From positions 3,472,001 through 3,536,000 of the forward strand of contig CP191518.1 of the NCBI GenBank assembly GCA_050516505.1: DNA of 64,000 bases, written 5' to 3'. Positions 33,575 to 41,586 of the stretch are shown piece by piece; the stretch's first letter is position 1, and each line of letters opens with the position of its first letter. Both the position numbers and the translations under genes were made by a program. The notes below the pieces were generated by a model. The model was not told where the DNA came from. It searched no databases and worked only from the letters and a program-made list of their open reading frames with translations. This DNA comes from Scandinavium ludwigii_A. GTDB taxonomy: Bacteria; Pseudomonadota; Gammaproteobacteria; Enterobacterales; Enterobacteriaceae.

Positions 33575-34029
33575 GTGTCATAAGATTAATCGCACGTATT
33601 GCGCAATTGTTTATTTAACGACAACAATCTGCAGGGATATAATCCTAATAATGAGGATATTTTCCGCAGGCAATATGAGGAAATTCTGCCTTGCTTTTCA
33701 GACGATCGCTTAGGATTACTCTTAGATTGTTTGCCTGATACGCCATGCCTATTCATTAAAACGGGTTTTCATAAAAGATAAGTTAATGAAAAATAAGCGT
33801 GTCTATGACTATTTCCGATAACAGTCTTACGTCTTTGGTATTAGAAATGTCGTGTAATGGGGATGATGGCACGGTAAATAACGGTAATTGTAATTTTTCG
33901 TAATAGCGCGGTGAAATCTTTTTCAGAGTAGATTATAGTTACCGTATCAGGTTCACAGCGTATGTTCCGGGTCAGACAGTAGTATCCATCCCACACGGTG
34001 TTTGTTGATTAATCATAAGGGGATGCGTT
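33575..34029. other. 455-base acrB-tomB gap, no convincing gene
   Basis: The stretch is A/T-rich. A 60-codon frame (33599-33781) can only begin at a TTG and has no ribosome site or recognisable motif, so I do not call it. The 3' part, with TATAGT-like and TTTTTC segments near 33915-33945, presumably holds the tomB-hha promoter. Confidence 0.5.
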
Positions 34030-34404
34030 ATGGACGAGTACTCGCCAAAAAGACATGATCTCGCACAGCTTAAATTCCTCTGTGAAACGCTGTATCATGA
34101 CTGTCTCGCTAACCTTGAAGAAAACCGAGCTGGCTGGGTTAATGACCCTACGTCGGCGCTGAATCTTCAACTCAATGAACTGATCGAGCATATTGCAACC
34201 TTCGCACTTAATTACAAAATTAAGTATAACGAAGACAATAAATTGATCGCGCAAATCGATGAATATCTGGACGATACCTTTATGTTGTTCAGTAACTACG
34301 GCATTAATGCAGACGATCTGCAAAAATGGCGAAAGTCTGGAAACAGACTTTTCCGTTGCTTTGTCAATCTTAGCCGGACGAACCCTGTAAGTCTTTCTTG
34401 TTAA
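34030..34404 (+). CDS. tomB: TomB, Hha toxicity modulator
   Basis: The 124-residue protein is near-identical in pattern to E. coli TomB (YbaJ), for example YSPKRHDLAQLKFLCETLYHDCLANL and NDPTSALNLQLNELIEHIATFALNYKIKYNEDN. It counteracts Hha and forms an atypical oxygen-dependent toxin-antitoxin-like pair, in which its single cysteines help destabilise Hha. hha starts 28 bases after the stop, and the pair is co-transcribed. A GGGG-rich site precedes the ATG. Confidence 0.96.
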   Translation: MDEYSPKRHDLAQLKFLCETLYHDCLANLEENRAGWVNDPTSALNLQLNELIEHIATFALNYKIKYNEDNKLIAQIDEYLDDTFMLFSNYGINADDLQKWRKSGNRLFRCFVNLSRTNPVSLSC

Positions 34405-34432
34405 AATTATTACAATCAAAAAAGGTGAAGTT

Positions 34433-34651
34433 ATGTCAGATCAACCTTTAACAAAAACTGATTATTTGATGCGACTGCGACGTTGCCAGACGCTTGATAC
34501 ATTAGAACGCGTTATTGAAAAGAATAAATATGAACTTTCAGATAATGAACTGGCTGTTTTTTACTCAGCAGCGGATCATCGTCTTGCAGAACTCACAATG
34601 AATAAGCTCTATGATAAAATCCCATCGTCGGTGTGGAAATTTATACGTTAA
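34433..34651 (+). CDS. hha: Hha, H-NS-associated nucleoid regulator
   Basis: This 72-residue YmoA/Hha-family protein differs from E. coli Hha at only a few positions (SDQPLTKTDYLMRLRRCQ, YELSDNELAVFYSAADHRLAELTMNKLYDKIP). It lacks a DNA-binding domain of its own and modifies H-NS complexes to silence horizontally acquired genes. That is relevant to the A/T-rich accessory block at 51-53 kb. AAGGTGAAG precedes the ATG, and it is coupled with tomB upstream. Confidence 0.97.
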   Translation: MSDQPLTKTDYLMRLRRCQTLDTLERVIEKNKYELSDNELAVFYSAADHRLAELTMNKLYDKIPSSVWKFIR

Positions 34652-34711
34652 TTAACACTGCTTTTGCTCCTCCCCCCTTACTTTCTTTACTGATAACAGT
34701 ACAGATTACAA

Positions 34712-34727
34712 TGTGATAAAAATCACA
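34712..34727. promoter_or_regulatory. CRP site upstream of maa
   Basis: TGTGA (34712-34716), six bases, TCACA (34723-34727): both half sites match the CRP consensus exactly, with A/T-rich flanks. It lies 73 bases before the maa start, which suggests cAMP-CRP control. Confidence 0.85.
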
Positions 34728-34735
34728 CGCCGGAC

Positions 34736-34751
34736 TGGGGAACGTTCCCCA
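34736..34751. promoter_or_regulatory. Perfect 16-bp palindrome in the maa promoter
   Basis: TGGGGAACGTTCCCCA (34736-34751) lies between the CRP site and a TATACA -10-like box (34766-34771), overlapping the expected -35. It looks like an operator for an unidentified repressor or activator. Confidence 0.6.
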
Positions 34752-34799
34752 ATGGCGCGACAGCCTATACAGTGACTCTCTGATCAAAAGGAGACTCAC

Positions 34800-35354
34800 A
34801 TGAGTGAAGAAAAACGTAAAATGATCGCCGGAGAGCTGTATCGTCCGGGTGATGTCACCCTCCGTGCCGACCGTTTACGCGCCAGAAACGCTCTGCACCA
34901 ATACAATCACTCCTCGCCTGAGGAGAAAGCGCTACGGTCCCGTTTGCTGGGTGAACTGCTCGGGCGGGCTGAAGACGCGTATATTGAACCCACTTTCCGC
35001 TGCGACTACGGTTACAACATTTACCTCGGCCAAAACTTTTACGCTAATTTCGACTGCGTGATGCTGGACGTCTGTCCGATTCGGATTGGCGATAACTGTA
35101 TGCTCGCCCCCGGCGTACATATTTATACCGCCACCCATCCGCTGGACGCCGACGAGCGTAATAGCGGGGCTGAATATGGAAAACCGGTGACGATCGGCAA
35201 CAGCGTCTGGATTGGCGGCCGGGCGATCATTAATCCGGGGGTCACTATCGGCGATAATGCGGTGATTGCCTCCGGCGCGGTGGTGGTAAAAGATGTTCCG
35301 GCCAATGCGGTGGTGGGCGGCAATCCGGCGAAGATAATCAAAATGCTCGCCTGA
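34800..35354 (+). CDS. maa: Maa, maltose O-acetyltransferase
   Basis: The 184-residue left-handed beta-helix acyltransferase of the LacA/NodL group acetylates maltose and other sugars with acetyl-CoA. Maa-type N-terminal KMIAGELYRPGD and FRCDYGYNIYLG are followed by hexapeptide repeats from about residue 70 (IRIGDNCMLAPGVHIYTATHPLD, with catalytic His in THPLD; VTIGNSVWIGGRAIINPGVTIGD). AGGAG precedes the ATG. Regulation by CRP and an unknown palindrome-binding factor is suggested by the upstream sites. Confidence 0.95.
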   Translation: MSEEKRKMIAGELYRPGDVTLRADRLRARNALHQYNHSSPEEKALRSRLLGELLGRAEDAYIEPTFRCDYGYNIYLGQNFYANFDCVMLDVCPIRIGDNCMLAPGVHIYTATHPLDADERNSGAEYGKPVTIGNSVWIGGRAIINPGVTIGDNAVIASGAVVVKDVPANAVVGGNPAKIIKMLA

Positions 35355-35451
35355 CTGTTATGCTTTTCTGTGACTGAACTGTTACTTTTCGCCTGAATTG
35401 ACGCAACATAAAATGGGGCATCCCCCGATTCAGGCATAACAGAAGGCGCAG

Positions 35452-35922
35452 ATGTCCGAAATCCAGCAACTGCTCACCCGCACCATCAACGAGCTGAATA
35501 GCATCGAGAAGCGTGACAACCGTCCGCGCTTCAGTATCAGCTTTATCCGCCGCTTCCCAGGGCTGTTTATCGCCATGTATCTCGGCTTCCTCGCCACCTG
35601 GATTGTCATGTACCGCTCGGAAACGCTGGCGGATTCCCAATGGCTATTAGTGGTGTTGTTCATCGTGATGAATGGATTTTTCTTTTTTGACGTGGCCCCG
35701 CGCTACCGTTACGAAGATATCGACGTGCTCGATTTCCGCGTCTGCTACAACGGCGAATGGTACAACACCCGTTTCGTACCCGACACGCTGATCGACAGCA
35801 TCATGCAGTCGCCGCGCGTGGCAGAGCCGCAGAAAAGCCAACTGAAGAAAATGGTCGCCACCAAAGGCGAACTGTCGTTCTACGATATCTTTACGCTGAC
35901 CCGCGCCGAGTCTGCTCAATAA
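35452..35922 (+). CDS. ylaC: YlaC, inner-membrane protein
   Basis: This 156-residue protein has the same length as E. coli YlaC. Two hydrophobic segments (GLFIAMYLGFLATWIVMY and WLLVVLFIVMNGFFFFD, residues 38-80) are followed by the conserved soluble tail PRYRYEDIDVLDFRVCYNGEWYNTRFVP. Function is unknown. Its 3' end overlaps the end of the convergent MocR gene by 32 bases; in E. coli the next backbone gene would be pdeB. Confidence 0.93.
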   Translation: MSEIQQLLTRTINELNSIEKRDNRPRFSISFIRRFPGLFIAMYLGFLATWIVMYRSETLADSQWLLVVLFIVMNGFFFFDVAPRYRYEDIDVLDFRVCYNGEWYNTRFVPDTLIDSIMQSPRVAEPQKSQLKKMVATKGELSFYDIFTLTRAESAQ

Positions 35923-37351
35923 GCCGATTTAAAGTACGGACCCCGGCCACAAACCGCGACGCCGACGTATTGCCGTACCCCAGCACCAGCCCCGTTTCGC
36001 CCTGAGACGGGTCAAGATAGAAACGACTCAGCGCTGCCGGGGCCAGCTGGAACTGGCGCGCTAAATCCACCACCTTTCCGTCATCAATCCCGGCGATTTT
36101 CACCGTCAGGTGCATTCCGCCTTCCCCGGCCGAAATACGATGCGGCAACGTCAGTTCCTGATGAATGGCCACCCGCAACTGCGCCTGACGCTTACGGTAT
36201 AAACGGCGCATCGATGCCAGATGTCGCGTGTAGTGCCCTTCCTCAATGAAATGCGCCAGCGTGCGCTGTTCAACGCGATGCCCCCCGCGCAGCAACGAAT
36301 GGATCGCAGGTTGCACCGATTTCGCCAGCGCTTTGGGCATCACCACAAAGCCGATGCGCAGCGACGGAAACAGCGTTTTGCTGAAGGTCCCGAGATACAC
36401 CACCGGCGCATTTGGTACCATCCCGAGCATTGCAGGAATAGGCTCACCGCTGTAGCGAAACTCACTGTCGTAATCATCTTCAATAATCCATGCATCATGC
36501 TGACGGGCAAATGCCAGCCACGCCAGACGTCGGGTGGCGCTCATCAGATTTCCGAGCGGATACTGATGCGAAGGCGAGGTAAAAATGAACCGTGGCGTGG
36601 GCAGTTCTGATGAGGTAAAGCACATGCCTTCATCATCCACCGGCAGGCCATGAATCGGCAATCCGGCGGAAATAAACGCACTGCGTGCGCCAAAATAACC
36701 GGGGTCTTCAAACCACACCGGCTGGCCTCTTTCGCTCAGCAGCTGCGTGCACAAATTCAACCCTTCGCGCGCGCCTTCGGTAATCACCACCTGGCTTGCA
36801 TCACAATCAATCCCGCGTGACAGCGCCAGATGCCTGGCAATCGCCACCCGCAGCGACTCTTCGCCTGCGGAATCACCGTAGCCCAACAGCGTGCTGCCTT
36901 CATCACGCCACACGCGGTCGAGCAGACGGCGCCAAAGCGGCAGCGGGAAATAGTTCACCGCGGGCGTGCCCGGCGTAAATGCCAGCACTGGCGAATCCCG
37001 ACGCGTGCCCGCGGGCAGCTGCGCCAGATGCGGCGGCAAGTTGATTACCGAGGGCGCGGCTGTTTCAATCGCCGAGGAATTCGGCAGCGTCGCCACCTGT
37101 GAGCCTTGCCGGTCACGCAGCAGATAACCTTCCGTCGCCAACTGATCCAGCGCAGCGTTGATGGTGTTGCGCGAAAGCAGCAACTGTTGGGCAATGGCGC
37201 GCGAACCGGGCAAACGACTCTTCGGCTGCAGCTGCCCGTTAAGAATGGCGTGGCGCAGCGCGTGATAAATTGTCCGCTGCAGCGTTTCGCCGTCACGCAT
37301 CTTTACGGCCTTCGCCAACAGCCCATAAAACGCATCATCAGGAATATTCAT
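35891..37351 (-). CDS. MocR-family regulator (GntR HTH + aminotransferase-like domain)
   Basis: The 486-residue protein has a GntR winged helix at residues 20-85 (LQRTIYHALRHAILNGQLQPKSRLPGSRAIAQQLLLSRNTINAALDQLATEGYL). A fold-type I aminotransferase domain follows, with VVITEGAREGLNLC, IIEDDYDSEFRYSG and the PLP lysine in GTFSKTLFPSLRIGF. It presumably senses PLP or an amine. I chose ATG 37351 with GAGGAG upstream. It is divergent from a GNAT acetyltransferase gene 99 bases away, its likely target. The gene starts the first accessory block. Confidence 0.88.
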   Translation of the reverse strand: MNIPDDAFYGLLAKAVKMRDGETLQRTIYHALRHAILNGQLQPKSRLPGSRAIAQQLLLSRNTINAALDQLATEGYLLRDRQGSQVATLPNSSAIETAAPSVINLPPHLAQLPAGTRRDSPVLAFTPGTPAVNYFPLPLWRRLLDRVWRDEGSTLLGYGDSAGEESLRVAIARHLALSRGIDCDASQVVITEGAREGLNLCTQLLSERGQPVWFEDPGYFGARSAFISAGLPIHGLPVDDEGMCFTSSELPTPRFIFTSPSHQYPLGNLMSATRRLAWLAFARQHDAWIIEDDYDSEFRYSGEPIPAMLGMVPNAPVVYLGTFSKTLFPSLRIGFVVMPKALAKSVQPAIHSLLRGGHRVEQRTLAHFIEEGHYTRHLASMRRLYRKRQAQLRVAIHQELTLPHRISAGEGGMHLTVKIAGIDDGKVVDLARQFQLAPAALSRFYLDPSQGETGLVLGYGNTSASRFVAGVRTLNRLIEQTRRGSA

Positions 37352-37364
37352 CGACTCTCCTCGT

Positions 37365-37408
37365 GGTACCACCAGAAGATACGCCCGTGGCTCTTTTTAG
37401 GGAACCAT
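37365..37408. promoter_or_regulatory. Possible MocR direct-repeat operator
   Basis: GGTACCAC (37365-37372) and GGAACCAT (37401-37408) are direct repeats offset by 36 bases in the MocR/GNAT divergent gap. MocR regulators typically bind such spaced direct repeats, and the reverse complement RTGGTWCC resembles the PdxR-type RTGGWC core. Confidence 0.35.
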
Positions 37409-37450
37409 CAACACCCTATTCTGCATAAACACGCCCAACAAGGAGTCAAT

Positions 37451-38161
37451 ATGAGTCAGAATAATGAGTTCGGTCAGCCGGTTGGTGAAGCCCTTCCGGA
37501 CTGGCTTCCGCGCCCGCATCCAGGCCGTGAAACGTTGGAAGGCCGTCTGTGCCGCCTTGAACCTTTACGTACCGAGCATGCCGATGCACTGTTTGCCGCC
37601 TATCAGCGGGCAGAAGATACCCGCGCCTGGACGTGGCTGCTGCGCGAAGCGGACCCCGACGTGGAAAGTTACCGTACGTGGGTGCAAAGCGTGGTGACGT
37701 TGCAGGACCCGATTCACTTCGCCGTCATCGATAAACAGACCGGGCAGCCGGTTGGCACACTGGCACTAATGCGCATCGACAGCAAAAATGGCGTTGTTGA
37801 AGTGGGCCACGTGCATTTTTCACCGCTGCTGAGCCGCACGCCGATGTCCACAGAAGCGCAATGGCTGCTGATGCGTTACGCGTTCGATACCCTCGGCTAT
37901 CGCCGCTATGAGTGGAAATGTAACAGTCTGAATACGCCGTCACGCCGCGCTGCGCTGCGCATGGGCTTTCAGTATGAAGGGCAATTTCGTCAGGCGCTGG
38001 TTATCAAAGGGCATAACCGCGATACCGACTGGTTTTCGATTATCGACCAGGAGTGGCCTGAAGTAGACGGCGCTATGCAGAAATGGCTTGCCGCCGACAA
38101 TTTTACCGCCGACGGCAAGCAGAGGACTTCCCTGGAAAGTTGGCGACAGCCAAAACGTTAA
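37451..38161 (+). CDS. GNAT family N-acetyltransferase (RimJ/RimL-like)
   Basis: The 236-residue acyltransferase has LCRLEPLRTEHADALFAAYQ (beta1-alpha1), GQPVGTLALMRIDSKNGVVEVGHVHFSPLL, the acetyl-CoA loop and RYAFDTLGYRRYEWKCNSLNTPSRRAALRMGFQYEGQFR. It resembles YjcK/RimL-type enzymes that modify protein or small-molecule amines; the substrate is unknown. AAGGAG precedes the ATG. Its stop overlaps the end of convergent rpmJ2 by four bases. The MocR neighbour suggests a response to a PLP-related or amine signal. Confidence 0.85.
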   Translation: MSQNNEFGQPVGEALPDWLPRPHPGRETLEGRLCRLEPLRTEHADALFAAYQRAEDTRAWTWLLREADPDVESYRTWVQSVVTLQDPIHFAVIDKQTGQPVGTLALMRIDSKNGVVEVGHVHFSPLLSRTPMSTEAQWLLMRYAFDTLGYRRYEWKCNSLNTPSRRAALRMGFQYEGQFRQALVIKGHNRDTDWFSIIDQEWPEVDGAMQKWLAADNFTADGKQRTSLESWRQPKR

Positions 38162-38298
38162 CGTCTTTTCTTACGCCCCTGCACGGCTTTAAAGCGGGGG
38201 TTTGTTTTGCAAATGACGTACAACCGCCCTTTGCGTCTGACAATCTGACAATCCGGGTGGCGCTGTTTCGCGCTTTTAAGTGAATTCAGAACCTGCAT
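38158..38298 (-). CDS. rpmJ2: RpmJ2 (YkgO), zinc-independent ribosomal protein L36
   Basis: The frame reads MQVLNSLKSAKQRHPDCQIV, a basic middle and a tail ending AVQGRKKRR: 46 residues, as in E. coli YkgO. It lacks the four-ligand zinc ribbon of the normal L36, so it can replace it when zinc is scarce. GAGG eight bases upstream, inside the end of rpmE2, serves as its ribosome site; only two bases separate the genes. Its stop overlaps the GNAT stop by four bases. Confidence 0.93.
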   Translation of the reverse strand: MQVLNSLKSAKQRHPDCQIVRRKGRLYVICKTNPRFKAVQGRKKRR

Positions 38299-38300
38299 GT

Positions 38301-38561
38301 TTAGCCTCGTTTCGCATCAAGAAAACCGCCAAAACGCTGACGGAAACGCGCCATACTGCCTTCATTCGAGAAGGTTTTTTGCTTCCCGGTATAGAACGGA
38401 TGCGATTTAGACGACACTTCAAGGGTGATGTACGGAAAGGTTTCCCCGTCCAGTTCGATTTCCCTGTCGGTTTTAATGGTCGACCCGACTTTGAAGTATT
38501 CGTTGGCGCTGGTGTCGTGGAACACCACGGGGCGGTAGTGTGGATGGATATCGGCTCTCAT
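38301..38561 (-). CDS. rpmE2: RpmE2 (YkgM), zinc-independent ribosomal protein L31 type B
   Basis: This 86-residue type-B L31 reads MRADIHPHYRPVVFHDTSAN, then EYFKVGSTIKTDREIELDGE and SSKSHPFYTGKQKTF. The zinc-binding CxxC pair of type-A L31 is absent. Under zinc starvation it replaces RpmE and frees zinc. I chose ATG 38561, seven bases after AGGTTG, over ATG 38573. A Zur box overlaps its promoter, and rpmJ2 follows in the same operon. In E. coli this pair sits elsewhere (ykgMO). Confidence 0.94.
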   Translation of the reverse strand: MRADIHPHYRPVVFHDTSANEYFKVGSTIKTDREIELDGETFPYITLEVSSKSHPFYTGKQKTFSNEGSMARFRQRFGGFLDAKRG

Positions 38562-38574
38562 AATCAACCTCATT

Positions 38575-38589
38575 TGTTATAGTATAACA
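38575..38589. promoter_or_regulatory. Zur box of rpmE2-rpmJ2
   Basis: TGTTATA (38575-38581), G, TATAACA (38583-38589): a perfect 7-1-7 Zur operator located 14 bases before the rpmE2 start. It predicts repression in zinc-replete cells. Confidence 0.9.
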
Positions 38590-38654
38590 TAACAACAAGC
38601 TACGCCGACCGAGACTCAATATCAACCCCGCAAATAACAGGGTTTTTCTGTAGC

Positions 38655-38690
38655 CAATAAAAAAGGGCGAACATGTCACCCTTTTCTTTG
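38655..38690 (-). terminator. Terminator after the PTS gene
   Basis: AAAAGGG (38661-38667) / CCCTTTT (38679-38685), followed on the minus strand by TTTTTTATTGG. A second GGCCTACG/CGTAGGCC hairpin (38695-38717) precedes it. Both lie between the EIIBC stop and the rpmE2 promoter. Confidence 0.7.
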
Positions 38691-38731
38691 TACGGGCCTA
38701 CGCTACAAACGTAGGCCTGGTAAACGCAGCA

Positions 38732-40108
38732 TCACCGGGCGTTCTTCTGTTCACGCCCTACCAGCAGCGTGGTCAGCGTAAACGACAGCACCAGCGCAAT
38801 CACCACGCCCGTCAGCGCAAAGACAAAATACGGGCCGATATACGCCGGTAAGCTGAAAATGCTCGACAAAATGTAGCCGTACAGACGCACACCGAAGAAC
38901 GCGATAAACGCCGAGGCCACTGAACTGGCAATCGTGGCGGCAATAAAGGCCTTTTTATAACGCGTCAGCACGCCAAACAGCGCCGGTTCGGTAATGCCGA
39001 GCAGCGCGGAAACCGCCGCCGACAGCGTCACCGTACGATCCTGACGGTCCTTGCTCAAACGCCAGATAGCAAACGTCGCCCCAGCTATCGCCATATTGGC
39101 CATAAACATCATTGGCATCAGCATGTCGTAGCCGCGGTCGCTGAAGTTTTGCAGGGCAATCGGCGTCATCGCGTGATGCATCCCGGTCAGGATCGCCACC
39201 GGACGGATCGCGCCCACCACCAGCCCGGCGAAGCTTGCCGACACGCTAAACAGGCCTTCGATAAACAGCGCCAATCCTTTGCCCAGCCAGATGCCAATCG
39301 GACCAATCACCACCAGTGCCGCCAGCGCGCCGATAAACAGCGTCAGCGTTGGCGTGAACACGGTTTTCAGTACCCCCGGCATAATGCTGTCGACCCATTT
39401 GTGGATGTATTTCAGCGCCAGCACCGAGAAAATCACTGGAATTACACTCGATGAATAGTTAAACACTGACACCGGGATCGCGTTCATCAGCCACAGCGCG
39501 GAAGCCGCATCTGGTTGGTGCGTCGCCAGCGCCTTCGCCGCGTCGATTAACGTCGGATACATCAGGCAGGCCGCTACCGCAGCCGCGAGGTATTCATTGG
39601 TTTTGAAGATTTTCGCCGCAGAAACCGCCAGGAAGAACGGCAGGAAATAGAACACGCCGCTGGCGATAAGGTCGATGACCATCACCGTTTCGCTTTTCGG
39701 CGACACCACCTTCAGCGCGATTAATCCGGCCAGTAACCCTTTGATCATCCCGGCCCCGGCAATCGCCGGTACAATTGGACCAAATACCCCAGAGACGGTA
39801 TCCATAAACAGCGATACCAGGCTTTTACGCCCTTTCGCGTCCGACGCAGCGGGCGTATCACGCTGGCCCAGCGTATCCTGCAATTGTTCATACCAGCCGT
39901 TTACCTTCGGGCCGATAATTATCTGGAACTGATCGCTTTGTAATTGTGCGCCCAGCACGCCGGGCAGCTTCTTGATTTCGCTCTGTTCGATTTTGCTATC
40001 ATCAATTAAATCAAAGCGTAAGCGGGTCATGCAGTGCCAGACTTTATTGATATTATCCTGCCCACCGACCAGCTGAATAATCCGGGCGATGGCGTCTCGC
40101 GTCCCCAT
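38732..40108 (-). CDS. PTS EIIBC, glucose/beta-glucoside superfamily
   Basis: The 458-residue PTS permease has an IIB domain at the N-terminus (residues 1-80) with the phosphorylated cysteine in NKVWHCMTRLRFDL (Cys26). The IIC domain has about ten helices and the motifs GPIVPAIAGAGMIKGL, TGMHHAMTPIALQ and the substrate motif LGITEPALFGV. No IIA domain is fused, so it probably borrows Crr. The sugar cannot be told from sequence; a beta-glucoside-like or amino/acid sugar is possible. It is divergent from an enolase-superfamily dehydratase and near a GntR regulator, which together look like one catabolic set. Confidence 0.88.
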   Translation of the reverse strand: MGTRDAIARIIQLVGGQDNINKVWHCMTRLRFDLIDDSKIEQSEIKKLPGVLGAQLQSDQFQIIIGPKVNGWYEQLQDTLGQRDTPAASDAKGRKSLVSLFMDTVSGVFGPIVPAIAGAGMIKGLLAGLIALKVVSPKSETVMVIDLIASGVFYFLPFFLAVSAAKIFKTNEYLAAAVAACLMYPTLIDAAKALATHQPDAASALWLMNAIPVSVFNYSSSVIPVIFSVLALKYIHKWVDSIMPGVLKTVFTPTLTLFIGALAALVVIGPIGIWLGKGLALFIEGLFSVSASFAGLVVGAIRPVAILTGMHHAMTPIALQNFSDRGYDMLMPMMFMANMAIAGATFAIWRLSKDRQDRTVTLSAAVSALLGITEPALFGVLTRYKKAFIAATIASSVASAFIAFFGVRLYGYILSSIFSLPAYIGPYFVFALTGVVIALVLSFTLTTLLVGREQKNAR

Positions 40109-40243
40109 AATGACTCCTGCGAAGTGTTCTTGTTTTGGTTATCCGGATGGTAATCAAGCCCACCGCGTAAAACAAACCAATAAAATTTGAAGGCCCTCAC
40201 ACTTCTCAATCTAATTAGCCCTCAAAGCCGTTCATAAACACAA

Positions 40244-40286
40244 TTGGTCTGGTTTTTAATTCAATAACCTCTCTATTTCAGACCAA
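40244..40286. promoter_or_regulatory. Inverted repeat in the PTS/dehydratase divergent gap
   Basis: TTGGTCTG (40244-40251) and CAGACCAA (40279-40286) are perfect 8-bp inverted arms 27 bases apart. TGGTCT/AGACCA are the half-sites of dre-type operators of HutC/NagR-like GntR regulators, and such a gene lies at 41587. The rest of the 278-base gap is A/T-rich promoter-like sequence. Confidence 0.55.
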
Positions 40287-40386
40287 AATATTTATTCCAG
40301 AAAAAGGTTTACCTGCCCCTAAAAATAGGGCGAAGATAAATCATCAATCGTGTTCTTTTTTCGTCTCAGACAGGGAGCTTTTTTCC

Positions 40387-41586
40387 GTGCAACCGACGCT
40401 TATTACCGCTATCGACTGCTTCATCACCCGCCCGGACCGCCATAATCTGGTGACGGTGCGCGTTACCACTGACAAAGGCGTTATTGGCCTCGGCTGCGCC
40501 ACGTTTCAGCAACGCCCGCTGGCCGTCAAAACGCTGGTCGATGAATATCTGCGCCCGCTGCTGATGGGCCGCGACGCCAACAATATCGAAGATCTCTGGC
40601 AGATGATGAACGTCAACGCTTACTGGCGTAACGGCCCAGCGATGAATAACGCCATGGCCGGGATCGATATGGCGCTGTGGGATATCAAAGCGCGGCTGGC
40701 AAATATGCCGCTGTATCAGCTGCTGGGCGGAAAATCCCGGGATGCGATCGCCGCCTATACTCACGCCAGCGGCGAAACGCTGGCAGAACTGTACGTCGCT
40801 GTCGACGGGCTGCTGGAAAAAGGCTATCGCCACATTCGCTGCCAGCTCGGCTTTTACGGCGGCACGCCGACGGAATTGCATGCGCCAGAAAACCCATCGT
40901 CCGGCGCGTGGTTCGATCAGGACCAGTACATGCGCAACACGGTGGAAATGTTCCGCGCCTTGCGCGAGCGCTACGGCCATCGTTTCCATATTCTGCATGA
41001 CGTCCACGAACGTCTGTTCCCGCAGCAGGCGGTGCAGTTAGCCAAACTGCTGGAACCGTACCAGCCGTACTTTATAGAGGATATTTTGCCACCGCAGCAA
41101 ACCCCGTGGTTGGCACAAATTCGCCAGCAAAGCAGCGTTCCGCTGGCGTTGGGCGAGCTGTTCAACAACCCTGCGGAATGGCACGACATCATTGTGAACC
41201 GGCAGATTGATTTTATCCGTTGTCATGTGTCACAGATTGGCGGGGTCACCCCGGCGCTGAAGCTGGCGGTGCTGTGTCAGGCCTTTGGCGTGCGTCTGGC
41301 GTGGCATGGTCCTGGCGACATGACGCCGATTGGCGTGGCGGTGAATACCCATCTGAATATTCATCTGCACAACGCCGCGATTCAGGAATACATCCCCCGC
41401 TCAGCGACCACCGATGCAGTGTTCCCAGGCGCACCGGAAGTCAAAGATGGCTACGTTTATCCGCCGCAGGCCAACGGCATTGGCGTCGATTTCAACGAAG
41501 CGCTGGCCCTCGTGCATCCGGTGGTCTATCGCCCACATGAATGGACGCAAAGCCGCCTGCCCGACGGCTCGCTGCATACGCCGTAA
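40387..41586 (+). CDS. Enolase-superfamily sugar-acid dehydratase (ManD/RspA-like)
   Basis: The 399-residue protein belongs to the D-mannonate dehydratase subgroup. The capping domain has TVRVTTDKGVIGLGCATF and MAGIDMALWDIKARLANMPLYQLLGG. The barrel carries metal ligands in HILHDVHERL (Asp), PYFIEDILPP (Glu) and LALGELFN (Glu), and the catalytic His in LAWHGPGDMTPIG. Members dehydrate D-mannonate and/or D-gluconate, often with low activity. Initiation is at a GTG ten bases after GGGAG. Its stop abuts the stop of the convergent GntR gene. The partner EIIBC suggests a PTS-imported substrate, a combination discussed in the findings. Confidence 0.88.
   Translation: MQPTLITAIDCFITRPDRHNLVTVRVTTDKGVIGLGCATFQQRPLAVKTLVDEYLRPLLMGRDANNIEDLWQMMNVNAYWRNGPAMNNAMAGIDMALWDIKARLANMPLYQLLGGKSRDAIAAYTHASGETLAELYVAVDGLLEKGYRHIRCQLGFYGGTPTELHAPENPSSGAWFDQDQYMRNTVEMFRALRERYGHRFHILHDVHERLFPQQAVQLAKLLEPYQPYFIEDILPPQQTPWLAQIRQQSSVPLALGELFNNPAEWHDIIVNRQIDFIRCHVSQIGGVTPALKLAVLCQAFGVRLAWHGPGDMTPIGVAVNTHLNIHLHNAAIQEYIPRSATTDAVFPGAPEVKDGYVYPPQANGIGVDFNEALALVHPVVYRPHEWTQSRLPDGSLHTP

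Noticed and set aside
33599..33781. 60-codon frame after acrB
   Set aside because: Only a TTG start, no ribosome site, starts just after the acrB terminator; no recognisable protein.
40366..41007. 213-codon minus-strand frame across the dehydratase gene
   Set aside because: Shadow of a high-GC coding region; the plus-strand frame carries all enolase-superfamily motifs.
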